DNA of 64,000 bases from CALCZU01 sp964396165 (GTDB lineage Bacteria > Bdellovibrionota > FAC87 > UBA2466): NCBI GenBank assembly GCA_964396165.1, contig CAYNEF010000013.1, positions 14,673 to 78,672 of the forward strand, read 5' to 3'. The notes under the pieces are model-generated. The model was not told the DNA's origin and did not search any database. It saw only the letters and a program-made list of their open reading frames with translations. How positions within the stretch are numbered: position 1 is the first letter of the stretch; each line of letters opens with the position of its first letter. Shown in pieces: positions 35,165-44,800 of this stretch. The position numbers were made by a program, and so were the translations under genes.

Positions 35165-35847
35165 ACAAAGTTTTCTTTCTGGTTTTAGTTTGTACCAATC
35201 TCATTTTCGCTGAACAAAATATCCAAAATATGGATCAACAGTTCATGCAAATGATGCAGCAACGTGCGCAAGAAGCAGAACGCGATGAAGAATTTAAAAA
35301 TCCCAAAAAACCAAAATTGGATGCCAGCCGTGCCGTATTTGGAAACCGCAATGCCAAAATTCAAGTCATTGAATACTCTGATTTTCAGTGCCCTTATTGC
35401 AAAAAAGGTTCAGAAATTTTAAATGAAGTGAAAGAAAAGTATAAAGGCAAAATCATGGTGCAGTTTAAAAATATGCCTCTCCCTTTTCATCCTTTTGCGA
35501 TGCCTGCTTCCAAAGTGTTTGAAGCCATTGCCATGCAGGATGCAAAAAAAGCATACGCCTTTCATGATGCTATTTTTGCTTCTCAAGAATCCTTATCCCA
35601 AGGCGACAGTTTTTTATTTGAAGTGGCAAAAAAAGTGGGCGCGAATGTGGAACGTGTGAAAAAAGACATGAACTCCGATAAAGTAAAAAAGCGCATTGAA
35701 GAAGACATGGAAGAAGCCAAAAAGTTCGGTATTCAGGGAACGCCTGGTTTCCTCGTCATGGGTGTCACCATTAAAGGCGCTTACCCGAAGGAAGAATTTT
35801 TCTCAGTCATCGAAAAAAGGCTCGCTTCAAAAAAATCAGCTAAATGA
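35161..35847 (+). CDS. Periplasmic DsbA-like thiol oxidoreductase (CPYC)
   Basis: A 228-residue exported protein with a signal peptide (about 1-17) and a DsbA/thioredoxin_4 domain. The active site is QCPYCKKG, and the cis-proline loop is QGTPGFLV. A charged helical spacer rich in Gln/Glu (about 20-50) lies between signal and domain. It starts with GTG overlapping the SGNH stop. It is one of five related DsbA-like proteins in this window and probably oxidises or isomerises disulfides in exported proteins. Confidence 0.92.
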   Translation: MNKVFFLVLVCTNLIFAEQNIQNMDQQFMQMMQQRAQEAERDEEFKNPKKPKLDASRAVFGNRNAKIQVIEYSDFQCPYCKKGSEILNEVKEKYKGKIMVQFKNMPLPFHPFAMPASKVFEAIAMQDAKKAYAFHDAIFASQESLSQGDSFLFEVAKKVGANVERVKKDMNSDKVKKRIEEDMEEAKKFGIQGTPGFLVMGVTIKGAYPKEEFFSVIEKRLASKKSAK

Positions 35848-36645
35848 TTGCAAGAGTTGTTTGTGCTCGGGCAAGCAGTACAGAATTTGATCGTGTAAAT
35901 TAACGAGCAAGTACCCACATTCTTTTAAAAATAAATCAATTTCAGAAATATCCTCTTGGGAAAGAACCTGCGGGTGGTATTCCATCGCCAATATTTCAAC
36001 TTTCTTATTTTTAAAGACTTCTCTCGCACCCTTCATGACAAGGCCTTCTGCGCCTTCACAGTCAATTTTCATGAGCCGGACTTTTTCTATCTTATTTACT
36101 GCGAAGTAAGAATCCATACTTACAGTTTTTATGGTTTCTTTGGTGGAACTGAATTTGGATGACTGAAAGAAACTGGAGGAACCGGTATTGGTAGTGGGAC
36201 GTAAGAATATTTCAGTGGTCCCCGCAGTTTCAGAAAATCCTAAGTGCGAAATAGTAACCTCTTTGCATTTGTTTTCTTCGAGGTTTTTAGCAATCACAGG
36301 CAAGAGCCTGCTTTGTGGTTCGATACAAAATACTTTGGCACCGACTCGTGAAGCAAGGGCAGTAAAATAACCTTCGTTTCCGCCTACGTCGACAAAGACG
36401 TCTCCATTTTTAAGAAGATTGCTCACCAATTTTGACATTTGCGGTTCGTAAATTTTGTCATTGAGAAGTGCTTGCCCAAAAACAGAGACCGGATCTGCCC
36501 AGAAGCAGAAGCCATTTGAAGTGGGTATCATTTTTCTCTCTATGCCAAACCACTTTTTTAAAAGCTCACCAAATTCTGCCGGGCGCACTTTGAGAAGCAG
36601 GTTGTAGAAAATAAGCTGCATCGGATTAAAAGCACTATGAGTCAT
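35836..36645 (-). CDS. FkbM-family methyltransferase
   Basis: A 269-residue SAM-dependent methyltransferase of the FkbM type. Motif I is FVDVGGNEGYFTALA, the strand-2 acid is in CIEPQSR, and the family-specific block VRLMKIDCEGAEGLVMKGA is clear. Members methylate sugar hydroxyls in natural products and surface glycans. It is convergent with the DsbA-like gene (12-bp overlap) and divergent from the YdcF-like gene across a short gap holding a palindrome. It fits the surrounding polysaccharide region. Confidence 0.92.
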   Translation of the reverse strand: MTHSAFNPMQLIFYNLLLKVRPAEFGELLKKWFGIERKMIPTSNGFCFWADPVSVFGQALLNDKIYEPQMSKLVSNLLKNGDVFVDVGGNEGYFTALASRVGAKVFCIEPQSRLLPVIAKNLEENKCKEVTISHLGFSETAGTTEIFLRPTTNTGSSSFFQSSKFSSTKETIKTVSMDSYFAVNKIEKVRLMKIDCEGAEGLVMKGAREVFKNKKVEILAMEYHPQVLSQEDISEIDLFLKECGYLLVNLHDQILYCLPEHKQLLQSFS

Positions 36646-36649
36646 GGAT

Positions 36650-36668
36650 AAAAGTATTCTATACTTTT
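36650..36668. promoter_or_regulatory. Palindromic operator-like site between divergent genes
   Basis: An 8-bp inverted repeat (AAAAGTAT / ATACTTTT) with a 3-base centre lies in the 48-bp gap between the divergent fkbM-type and YdcF-type starts. On each strand it contains a -10-like hexamer (TAGAAT on the minus strand, TATACT on the plus strand). A regulator bound here could block both promoters. No regulator is assigned. Confidence 0.45.
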
Positions 36669-36693
36669 AAGCGCGTTAATTAAAGGTGAATCC

Positions 36694-37482
36694 ATGTATT
36701 ATGAGCTGTCGCAAGTAATCCGTATTTTTGTATGGCCCTACAATATTGCGCTGTTCTTGCTTTTTACGACTTTTTTTCTTCTCTGTCGCGACCGGGTTAA
36801 AGCAGCAAAAAAGCTTCTTTTGATTACTCTTTTAGCTCTTTCTTTTATATCGCTTCCCATCATTGTGTATCACCGAACATATGCTCTTGAGAGCGCTTAT
36901 CCCTCAAAGCCCCTTTCGGATTACGAACAAGCAGATGCAATTGTGGTTTTAGGGGGCAGTATTGGCGCAAAAGTTTATCCTCGCTATGAAGCAGAAGAAA
37001 CGGAAGGAAGCCGTCTTTTACCAGCCTTGCGACTCTATAATAAAAATAAATCAAAACTGATTATTGTTTCCGGAGGCGTGCCCTACAAGTCGATTGATGG
37101 CACGGAAAGAACTGAATCTACAGATATGAAAGATATTTTGATGGATTTTGGAATCCCCAAAGAAAATATTATTGAAGAAAACCGGTCGAGAAATACTGTA
37201 GAAAATGCGTTGTACGTAAAAGAAATTATGGAAGCTAAGGGGATTAAAAAAATATTACTTGTTACGGCTGCTGTCCATATGCGAAGGGCAATGATGATTT
37301 TTAACCGCGTCGGCATTCAAGCGATACCGGTTCCCTGTCTTCACAAAGCAAGCGAGCGTAAATATAAATTAGGAGATTTTATCCCAGAAGTGGGCGCGAT
37401 GAATGGAATGAATTCCCTGTTCAAGGAATTTATGGGCTATTGGATTACGTACTATATGCCATTGAAGGCTTTTTCAAAATAA
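36694..37482 (+). CDS. YdcF/ElyC-like DUF218 membrane protein
   Basis: A 262-residue protein with two N-terminal hydrophobic segments (about 10-28 and 38-55) followed by a DUF218 domain. Typical motifs are ADAIVVLGGS, KLIIVSGG, ENRSRNTVENA and LLVTAAVHMRRAM. E. coli ElyC, with the same layout, is linked to undecaprenyl-phosphate lipid carrier use and envelope integrity. An AAAGGTG site precedes the ATG. The setting in a glycan region fits an envelope role. Confidence 0.9.
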   Translation: MYYELSQVIRIFVWPYNIALFLLFTTFFLLCRDRVKAAKKLLLITLLALSFISLPIIVYHRTYALESAYPSKPLSDYEQADAIVVLGGSIGAKVYPRYEAEETEGSRLLPALRLYNKNKSKLIIVSGGVPYKSIDGTERTESTDMKDILMDFGIPKENIIEENRSRNTVENALYVKEIMEAKGIKKILLVTAAVHMRRAMMIFNRVGIQAIPVPCLHKASERKYKLGDFIPEVGAMNGMNSLFKEFMGYWITYYMPLKAFSK

Positions 37483-37487
37483 CCGGA

Positions 37488-39449
37488 TTACTTCAAGGTT
37501 ACTAAATCCGAGAGAACATTAACAGACTCTTGAAGAAACGGGCTCTTCTCGTCTTCGTCTTCTTTCTTTTCGTCATCTAGAGGAGCTTTTTCTGCAGTCT
37601 TTGTTTTCTTGCCCGACTTGGCGTCTTTTTCTTCTTTGTTTTTTGCTTCCGCTTTAAGTTCTGCCAGTTTTACTACGCCAGAATTTTTCTCTGTCTTGGC
37701 AATTTTTTTCTTAAGTTCAATAAACTTGGTGTCTTTTGCCACTCTCTCAGCGGATTTTCCGGAAAGTTTTTTTGCAATAGATTCTGTAATCACTTCCCAT
37801 TTCGTATCGGGAGCAGAGCTATTGGCATCTTTTGAAATAAACGCAGGAACTTTTTGCGGTGGCAGAGAATAGTCGAGTGTTTTTTCGCCAATCTCGTCGT
37901 TGCTAAAGAGAGACGGGAGAACGACGTCAGCTGCTACCCCTTGTTGTTGTGTGGAAACTCCACTGGGAATAAAAAACATCGCCATCGTGACCTTCATGCC
38001 GCCTAAGTTAAAGGGTAAATCACTTAACGACTGTACCGAGCCCTTTCCAAACGTGTGATCGCCGCCCACAATTACTGCTCGGTGGTAGTCTTTCAATGCT
38101 CCAGCTAAAATTTCTGAAGCGGAAGCGCTAACGCGGCTTGTGAGCACAACGAGAGGTCCGTTGTATTCCACCCCTTCTTGTTCGTCGGATAAAACTTGCA
38201 CGTCTCCGCGAAAGTTTTTAGTCGCAACTACGCCGCCTGTATTGATAAATAGTCCGGATATTTTTACAGCTTCATCCAGTAGTCCACCACCGTTACGGCT
38301 TAAGTTGAGTACAATTCCGTCTGCTTTTTCTTTTTTAGCAGCGCGAATCGCATTTTTTACATCTTCCGAGCAGGAGCGGCCGTCTTTGCCGCCGCTGCCG
38401 TAAAAACCTGGCAAGTCGATGATGGCAAATTTATAATCCTTATTATCCACTTTTCTTTTTTCGTAAGTAACTTTTGCCGCTTGTTCTGCAAGATCCACTT
38501 TGTCGCGTACGATTGTTGTTTCAAAAGTTTCCGTCTTATCCCCTTGTCTTAAAATAGTGAGGATGACTTTGGTTCCTTTTTTACCGCGAATCATTTTTAC
38601 GACATCACGTAGATCCATATCGATGACAGATACGGGAGAACCTTTTTCTTGAGAGACAGCGATAATCTTGTCTTTTGGTTTGAGAACTTTCGCTCGATCG
38701 GCGCTGCCGCCTTTGATGAGTTCTTCAATCACGGTGAAACCATCTTCGGAACGCAAGGATGCGCCTATGCCTTCAAGGGAAAGCTGCATTTGAATCTGGA
38801 AGTCTTCCAGACTGTCAGGAGAGAGAAAGCTTGAATGCGGATCTAAAGCGGATGCAAATGAATCCAAAAAGCTTGCAAATACATCGCTTGCTTTTCTTTC
38901 ACGGAAACGTTTGGTGATTAATTCATAGCGGTGGATCAATTGCTTTCTTGCTTCTGCGGGTTTTACTTTTGCAAGCTGCAAGTTGTACATTTGAAAATGC
39001 AGCATTTTCTTTAACGTGTTTTGCTTGTCCTGAAGCGTTTTGGAGTAGCCACGCTTTTTAGGATCGGTAATTAATTCTGTCGTTTCATCCAGCTTGTAAT
39101 TATCGTCCAGAAAGGTACGGACAAAGTCTTCGTTCTCTTTTGCACGAGTGACAATTTTTTTCTGTACTTCAAAAAGCACCGTACAAGATCCGTTTTTCGC
39201 TCCTTCAAAAATCTGTATGAGCTGCGTTTTTATTTCTGGAATATCAGACTCGAGAAACATCGTTTTTGATGGATCTTGTCCCCTCACATACTGTTCAATC
39301 GTATGTTCTTTTACTTCGTTTGTGATTGTTCTGTGCAAGTAGTGCGCTTTTAAAAACGCCTCTGTGATTTGCGGAACATGTGAGCATTGCAGGTCTAAAG
39401 CGTGCCCAACTGTTGCGAAGAGGGAGAATGCCAAGATGAGTCTAAACAT
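37488..39449 (-). CDS. S41-family tail-specific C-terminal processing protease
   Basis: A 653-residue exported protease of the Prc/Tsp type. A signal peptide (FRLILAFSLFATVGHA) is followed by the N-terminal helical domain. A PDZ domain comes next (IEELIKGGSADRAKVLKPKDKIIAV). The catalytic core has the Ser in SRVSASASEILAGAL and the Lys in GGDHTFGKGSVQ. The C-terminus is a long, highly charged Lys/Glu tail. The ATG at 39449 is chosen because AAGGAA lies just upstream and a signal peptide begins there; the open frame runs 12 codons further. It degrades or trims periplasmic proteins at their C-termini. Confidence 0.93.
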   Translation of the reverse strand: MFRLILAFSLFATVGHALDLQCSHVPQITEAFLKAHYLHRTITNEVKEHTIEQYVRGQDPSKTMFLESDIPEIKTQLIQIFEGAKNGSCTVLFEVQKKIVTRAKENEDFVRTFLDDNYKLDETTELITDPKKRGYSKTLQDKQNTLKKMLHFQMYNLQLAKVKPAEARKQLIHRYELITKRFRERKASDVFASFLDSFASALDPHSSFLSPDSLEDFQIQMQLSLEGIGASLRSEDGFTVIEELIKGGSADRAKVLKPKDKIIAVSQEKGSPVSVIDMDLRDVVKMIRGKKGTKVILTILRQGDKTETFETTIVRDKVDLAEQAAKVTYEKRKVDNKDYKFAIIDLPGFYGSGGKDGRSCSEDVKNAIRAAKKEKADGIVLNLSRNGGGLLDEAVKISGLFINTGGVVATKNFRGDVQVLSDEQEGVEYNGPLVVLTSRVSASASEILAGALKDYHRAVIVGGDHTFGKGSVQSLSDLPFNLGGMKVTMAMFFIPSGVSTQQQGVAADVVLPSLFSNDEIGEKTLDYSLPPQKVPAFISKDANSSAPDTKWEVITESIAKKLSGKSAERVAKDTKFIELKKKIAKTEKNSGVVKLAELKAEAKNKEEKDAKSGKKTKTAEKAPLDDEKKEDEDEKSPFLQESVNVLSDLVTLK

Positions 39450-39561
39450 AAATGATTCCTTGTAGTTAGCTTTCCATTGTATCACGGAAGTTTGGGAGAT
39501 AGAAGTGGTGCCTGCCGTTGTGTAATATGGTAGAAATACTGCTTAAAAAAAGGTGGTGCGT

Positions 39562-40611
39562 ATGACTGCAAATCCAAATCCAGTAGGCCTAGAAGGCATA
39601 GACTTCATCGAATTCAGCACAAAATCCCCTGACTGGATGCGAAAATTATTTTACGAATTTGGTTTTTCGAAACGGCTCGAGCACGCGACAAAAAAAATCG
39701 AGTATTTTAACCAGAATGATATCCACATTTTTTTGAATTCTGAAAAAGATTCGTTTGCCTCAAGCTTTGAAAAGCTGCATGGGCCTTGCGTTTCGTCGAT
39801 GGGTTGGAGAGTCAAAAATGCGAAGGCCGCGTTTGATAAGGCTGTGGAATTGGGTGCAAAACCTGCAAAAAATCTGGACTATGCGCGCACCGAAGGTGGC
39901 AATCTGTACGCAATCTATGGAATCGGCGACAGTCTGATTTATTTTATTGAGAATGGAAAAGACAAAAACCGGTACAAGAATCTCGGCTTTGTAGAAAAAG
40001 AAGTAGTCACGCATAAAGAAAAAGGTTTTTTGTGCGTAGACCATCTCACAAACAATGTGCCTCAAGGAACGATGACCGAGTGGTCGAATTTCTATAAAAA
40101 TATTTTTGGCTTTACTGAAATCAGATATTTCGACATTCGGGGAATTAAAACGGGTCTTCTTTCTTACGCGCTGCAATCGCCTTGTAAGACATTCTGTATT
40201 CCTATTAATGAAGGAACAGAGAGTAAATCGCAAATCAACGAATATCTCGAAGAATATAAAGGTCCGGGTGTGCAGCACATCGCGTTTCTTACTGTAGATA
40301 TCGTTTCCAGTTTGAATTCGCTTCAAGGTTCTTCGATACAAACTCTCGATATTGACGATGAGTATTATGCAGAGGTTTTTGATAGAGTTCCCAATGTTAC
40401 CGAAGATCACAAAACATTGCAGAAGTTAAAAATTCTCGCAGATGGAGATGAACAAGGTTACTTGCTTCAGATTTTCACGAAGAATCTCATCGGCCCGATT
40501 TTTATAGAAATCATCCAGCGCAAAAACCACCATGCATTTGGGGAAGGGAATTTTGGCGCGTTATTCCGATCGATTGAGCGTGACCAACAGAAGCGCGGGT
40601 ATTTGAAGTAG
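39562..40611 (+). CDS. hppD: 4-hydroxyphenylpyruvate dioxygenase
   Basis: A 349-residue non-haem iron dioxygenase that converts 4-hydroxyphenylpyruvate to homogentisate in tyrosine breakdown. The iron ligands appear as His161 (CVDHLTNNV), His239 (GVQHIAF) and Glu316 (IFIEIIQRK). The C-terminal family signature FGEGNFGALFRSIE is intact. The length is normal. ATG at 39562 is preferred over upstream in-frame GTGs because AAGGTGG sits at ribosome-binding distance. No other homogentisate-pathway gene is beside it, so it may also serve pigment or quinone synthesis. Confidence 0.96.
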   Translation: MTANPNPVGLEGIDFIEFSTKSPDWMRKLFYEFGFSKRLEHATKKIEYFNQNDIHIFLNSEKDSFASSFEKLHGPCVSSMGWRVKNAKAAFDKAVELGAKPAKNLDYARTEGGNLYAIYGIGDSLIYFIENGKDKNRYKNLGFVEKEVVTHKEKGFLCVDHLTNNVPQGTMTEWSNFYKNIFGFTEIRYFDIRGIKTGLLSYALQSPCKTFCIPINEGTESKSQINEYLEEYKGPGVQHIAFLTVDIVSSLNSLQGSSIQTLDIDDEYYAEVFDRVPNVTEDHKTLQKLKILADGDEQGYLLQIFTKNLIGPIFIEIIQRKNHHAFGEGNFGALFRSIERDQQKRGYLK

Positions 40612-40674
40612 GGTAGATGCAGTGGGTTAGAGGTTCTGAGATGCAAATATTTCGGGGCCTGTTAAACTTATTTC

Positions 40675-41637
40675 ATGCCTAAAATTACTCTTTCCTTTTT
40701 TCGTTCGTATTTATCCATCCTTTTATTTACGGCGTTTGAAGTCGCTGCACTTCGTTTGATCTTGCACTCCGTATTAAGACTAGAAATCGGCTGGGTAGGG
40801 ATGACCGACTTTGACATTGCTATTCCGATGATGGTTTCTCTTTTTATTTCGTTACTTGTTTTAAGTCAGACAGGTGAATTGAAGTTAAAAATTCAAAAGC
40901 CCATTTTGTATTGCAATATAGCTTTAATCGCTTCGTTCTTAATCCTGAGCTCGATGCTGCCGCAAATAGGTGTATCGCCTTTGATCCACGGTATTTGGGT
41001 ATTTTTATTACTTGCTGTTTTTCTTTCTTCTTTGTGTGTGTGGGTTGCCCCTTCTTTTTATGTATCTAATTCAAATAACTGGGTAGTTTTTCCGGCGTTG
41101 ATGCTAGCTATTTCTGTTGTCGTTTATCAACATTACTATGAAGTAATGTGGCCTTCTTTGATTCCCCTAACGGGCAAGGCAAGTTGTGCTGTTTTAAAAC
41201 CGATTTTGGGTGGGGCTTTAAAATGCAGCATGAATAGTTCCATGGACATGCTTTTAAGAGAAAAATATTTTTGGGCAGATATCGGAGCAGGGTGTTCAGG
41301 CATGGAAGGCCAGTTATTTTTCATTATTTCGTTTCTTATCCTGTTAAGTCTTTATGGAAAAAAAGTCGGCATCATTGAGTGGAGTATCTTTTTGATTTCA
41401 GGCCCGATCGTGATTTTTTGGGCAAATATATTAAGAATTGTCGTATTTTTTCTCATCGGGGCAATCTCGGTAAGGACGTCTTACTTTAATTTCGGTCGTA
41501 CTACGATGTTATTTCTCTTCCATTCTCATGCTGGTTGGGTTCTCTATTCCTCAGCAATCCTATGCCTGCAGTCCTTAGTTCTTGTGCCTTCAGTAAAGAA
41601 AAAAATCTCGCAAGCTGCCGTTGCACACGTGAAGTAA
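40675..41637 (+). CDS. Exosortase/archaeosortase-family protein
   Basis: A 320-residue polytopic membrane protein (about eight helices) carrying all three signature residues of exosortase-like transpeptidases: Cys207 in GAGCSGMEGQ, Arg254 in NILRIVVFF, and His285 in FHSHAGW. These enzymes cleave a C-terminal sorting tail in the inner membrane and transfer the protein to a surface glycan or lipid. The gene is followed by a very large secreted cysteine-rich protein. No classical PEP-CTERM tail is seen in the window, so its substrate is open. Confidence 0.88.
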   Translation: MPKITLSFFRSYLSILLFTAFEVAALRLILHSVLRLEIGWVGMTDFDIAIPMMVSLFISLLVLSQTGELKLKIQKPILYCNIALIASFLILSSMLPQIGVSPLIHGIWVFLLLAVFLSSLCVWVAPSFYVSNSNNWVVFPALMLAISVVVYQHYYEVMWPSLIPLTGKASCAVLKPILGGALKCSMNSSMDMLLREKYFWADIGAGCSGMEGQLFFIISFLILLSLYGKKVGIIEWSIFLISGPIVIFWANILRIVVFFLIGAISVRTSYFNFGRTTMLFLFHSHAGWVLYSSAILCLQSLVLVPSVKKKISQAAVAHVK

Positions 41638-41739
41638 TAATCACTACTTAGCGATTATGAAAAAATCTCCTTAGTCCACTTAAGCCCCCGTCCTGACTGC
41701 TAAAAAGCCGTGCTCTCTCAATTATGAAAATAATGCAGC

Positions 41740-41769
41740 TGGAAAAGCTTCTGTAATACTCCGTATAAT
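41740..41769 (+). promoter_or_regulatory. Candidate sigma-70-type promoter of the cysteine-rich protein gene
   Basis: A perfect TATAAT lies at 41764-41769, 63 bases before the ATG of the large cysteine-rich protein. A weak -35-like TGGAAA at 41740-41745 is 18 bases upstream. The rest of the gap after the exosortase (41638-41832) shows only weak dyads and no ORF. Confidence 0.5.
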
Positions 41770-41832
41770 CAGTATGTACAAAAGAATAGATTTTATTAGT
41801 TGTTCATTTTGCAGAACGTATGTGAGGTATAT

Positions 41833-44800
41833 ATGAGTAATAAACCACGATTAATTTCCTATTTTGGGTTTTTAACACTGCTGCTACTAAGTACCCAGGT
41901 ACAAGCAGAAGTAGGCAGTACTTTCACTGCAACTATTCCAGTAACCAAGCCCGGTGATTCTGCCGGCAGTTTCAACCTCGCAATTGGTGGTTTAAGCGGT
42001 ACTGCTTCAGGTACATTCACCGATACCAAAACCGGTCATTATAAGTATGTTGTGGGAAGCGGTTCTGGATATTGGTCTACAAAACGTGCAAGTGAAATTA
42101 CCAACTTTGGTTCTTACATCAGATACGGGCTGCAATTAAATTCTTTGCAAATTATGCAAAGCTTTAATAGCAAAGTACAAAATACAATTTTAAATAGTTA
42201 TAACAATGCTACTGAAGATGCCTATGTTTGCCCTACAGGTGCAGGTGGTTCGAGCGCTGACTACAACTGGATTTTATTAAGACCCCGCACGCCAGAAGAA
42301 GCGACACTCAAAAAAGTTTATAACGATGCCACCAAAAATAGAGTGGGTGGACGTGTGCATTATACGCAAAGTGGAAATGCTGTAACAATGACGGGCGAAG
42401 GCTCATTTGATTTAGTGAATTTGACTGAAGCTGGTACTGCTTATGCGGTAACTCCACAAGGTTCTGAAACTTGTGATACGACCAATGCCTCCAGACAAAA
42501 AACTACTAGCACTGGTGCCGATTATTTAGATCCATTCGGTTATTTCTGGTTCGGAAAAAGAGACGGTTCAAACAATCCTCAAGCAGCAATGTATATCAGT
42601 ACGAAATCAAGCCCGATGGTAGCACTTTTTGCGCCTACTCAAGTACTCGACAGTACTGTCATGTCTACTTTGTCCAATTACCGTTTTGCTACACTTTATA
42701 CTTCGTGGAACTCCAAAACGTCCATCACTACTAAGACAGCGGTTATCACTCCTGACACTGCTGGAACTACTTTTACAGTAGAAAATGTTTCTGATCTGGA
42801 AGCACCTAAGACATCCAGAACTGCGTTAGGTACGATTACTTGTACCAGTTTGAACAGTCCTAGCAATGGATTTTGCTCTGGCACACTCACATTAAATGGC
42901 GTTTCTGGTACAGGCAAAAGCGTTTGCATGATTGCAAATATTGGGACTCAAAATACGATTTCTTGCATTGCTCAAAATCCGGCTGACAATCGCTATGCGA
43001 TCACTTTAGTGGCAACTTATTCCAAAAAAGCAAATTTAATTATCACTCCTACTTATAGTGAAGGTACCGGTTGCAAAACTTTCAGCGTTGAAAATCCTTC
43101 CAATAGATATATTTCAAGTCTTGGTATTCCAGCAAATCCTGCGCAACAACTTTCTGGTAACTGGAGTCTTGGTGCAAGCTCATTCTCAGGAAGCGGTGGC
43201 TATTGCGGATCTTCTATTGCTCCTTGGGATACGTGTAATATTCAGGTGTGTAACAATGACACTACAGCGACTTCCGAAGTGGCAACTGTCAGAATTGCGT
43301 ATGATGACGGTGCAACGACAGTAAATTCTACTACGGCTGTGGCTAAAGTGCCTACCACTGTTGCAAGCGTGTTTTCAAATCCGGATGGGACATCCTATAC
43401 TTGCCACGACACTTCCACTGTTCATACTTTTACAAATAAGTTTCAATATAATGTTGAGTATGCAAATGCAGCAGTAGAGGATTTGATCGCTTCTGTAGAT
43501 GCAGATTCCTTACTGAGTATTTCTGTCAATTCTCCTGGTTGGTCCGTAAGCAGTAACAAAGCAACCATCGATTGCGGCAATGCTAATCTACATGACGGTG
43601 ATCAAGCAACGTTTTATGCAAAATATTTCCCTGATGGTAATTTAACAGACAATAACGGATCTGTTACTTTCACATTACACTTCGACGTAGACAGTGATGG
43701 GGTTAATGATTCAGCGGATAACTGCCCGCTTATTTCTAACGTCAGCCAAACCGATACAGACGGTGACCTTGTCGGGGATGATTGCGATAATTGCCCAGCC
43801 GTCAGCAACGTTGCTCAAACGGATACTGACAGCGACGGCGTAGGCGATGCATGCGACAATTGTCCTGCTGTTTCCAACGGCGATCAAGCTGAAACAGTGG
43901 CGGATGGCGACGGATTAGGCGATGCGTGCGACAACTGCCCCACAGTATCGAACGTAGGACAAGAAAATAACCTAGGCGGAACTGCTGCAGGCGATGTGTG
44001 CGAAGATCAAGATTTGGATAACGTAGTGGACGGATCGGATAATTGTCCGCTTGTTGCAAATGGTACACAAGATAATAACAAAGGTGGAACAGCTGCCGGT
44101 GATGCGTGCGAAGATCAAGACGGTGACGGTGTAATGGATGCTACAGATAACTGCGTGACTACGTACAATCCAGAGCAGGGAGATTCCGACAGTGATGGAA
44201 TCGGTAATGCATGCGATGATACGGATGGTAACAGCACATGTACTCTATTAACTTCGATGACCGGTGTAAATTATACGAATACGCAAAGTGGTTGGTCGTT
44301 TTATGTTCACTCTGTGACCGGCTGCCACGCCCAAGTATATGCTACACAACTGGGCACTAGTACAGCTGCCTATGTGTATGATAATAAACTTTATCTTTCC
44401 AGCACAGGGCTGTTGCACAACCCGTACCTTGCATTCGGTCAAGGCTACTATCTCGATTTAAGTTCGGGATTGGGAACAATTACATCAAATTACAACGGCT
44501 ATACGTACTATGCCCCTGACACAGACGGTGATGGTTATTCTGATTTAGTCGACAATTGTATCTCCGCTTACAATCCGGATCAGGCAGATTCTGATGCGGA
44601 TGGTATTGGGAATGCTTGCGATACTTCAGATACAAACTGCAATGCAATTACAACTGCCTATGAAGGTGTGCAATGGTACGCTCCGAATTTAGGTTGGAGT
44701 TTCTACTTGAGTTCGATAGCTGCGAACAATTGCAGTTTTACCCTCTATTCACCACAAGTCGGTTATGCTAACGCGTATTATTATAATGGTGCTCTCTATG

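Noticed and set aside
41638..41700. Terminator after the exosortase gene
   Set aside because: The only dyad (ATAATC/GATTAT) is 6 bp, AT-rich and lacks a T-tract, too weak to call.
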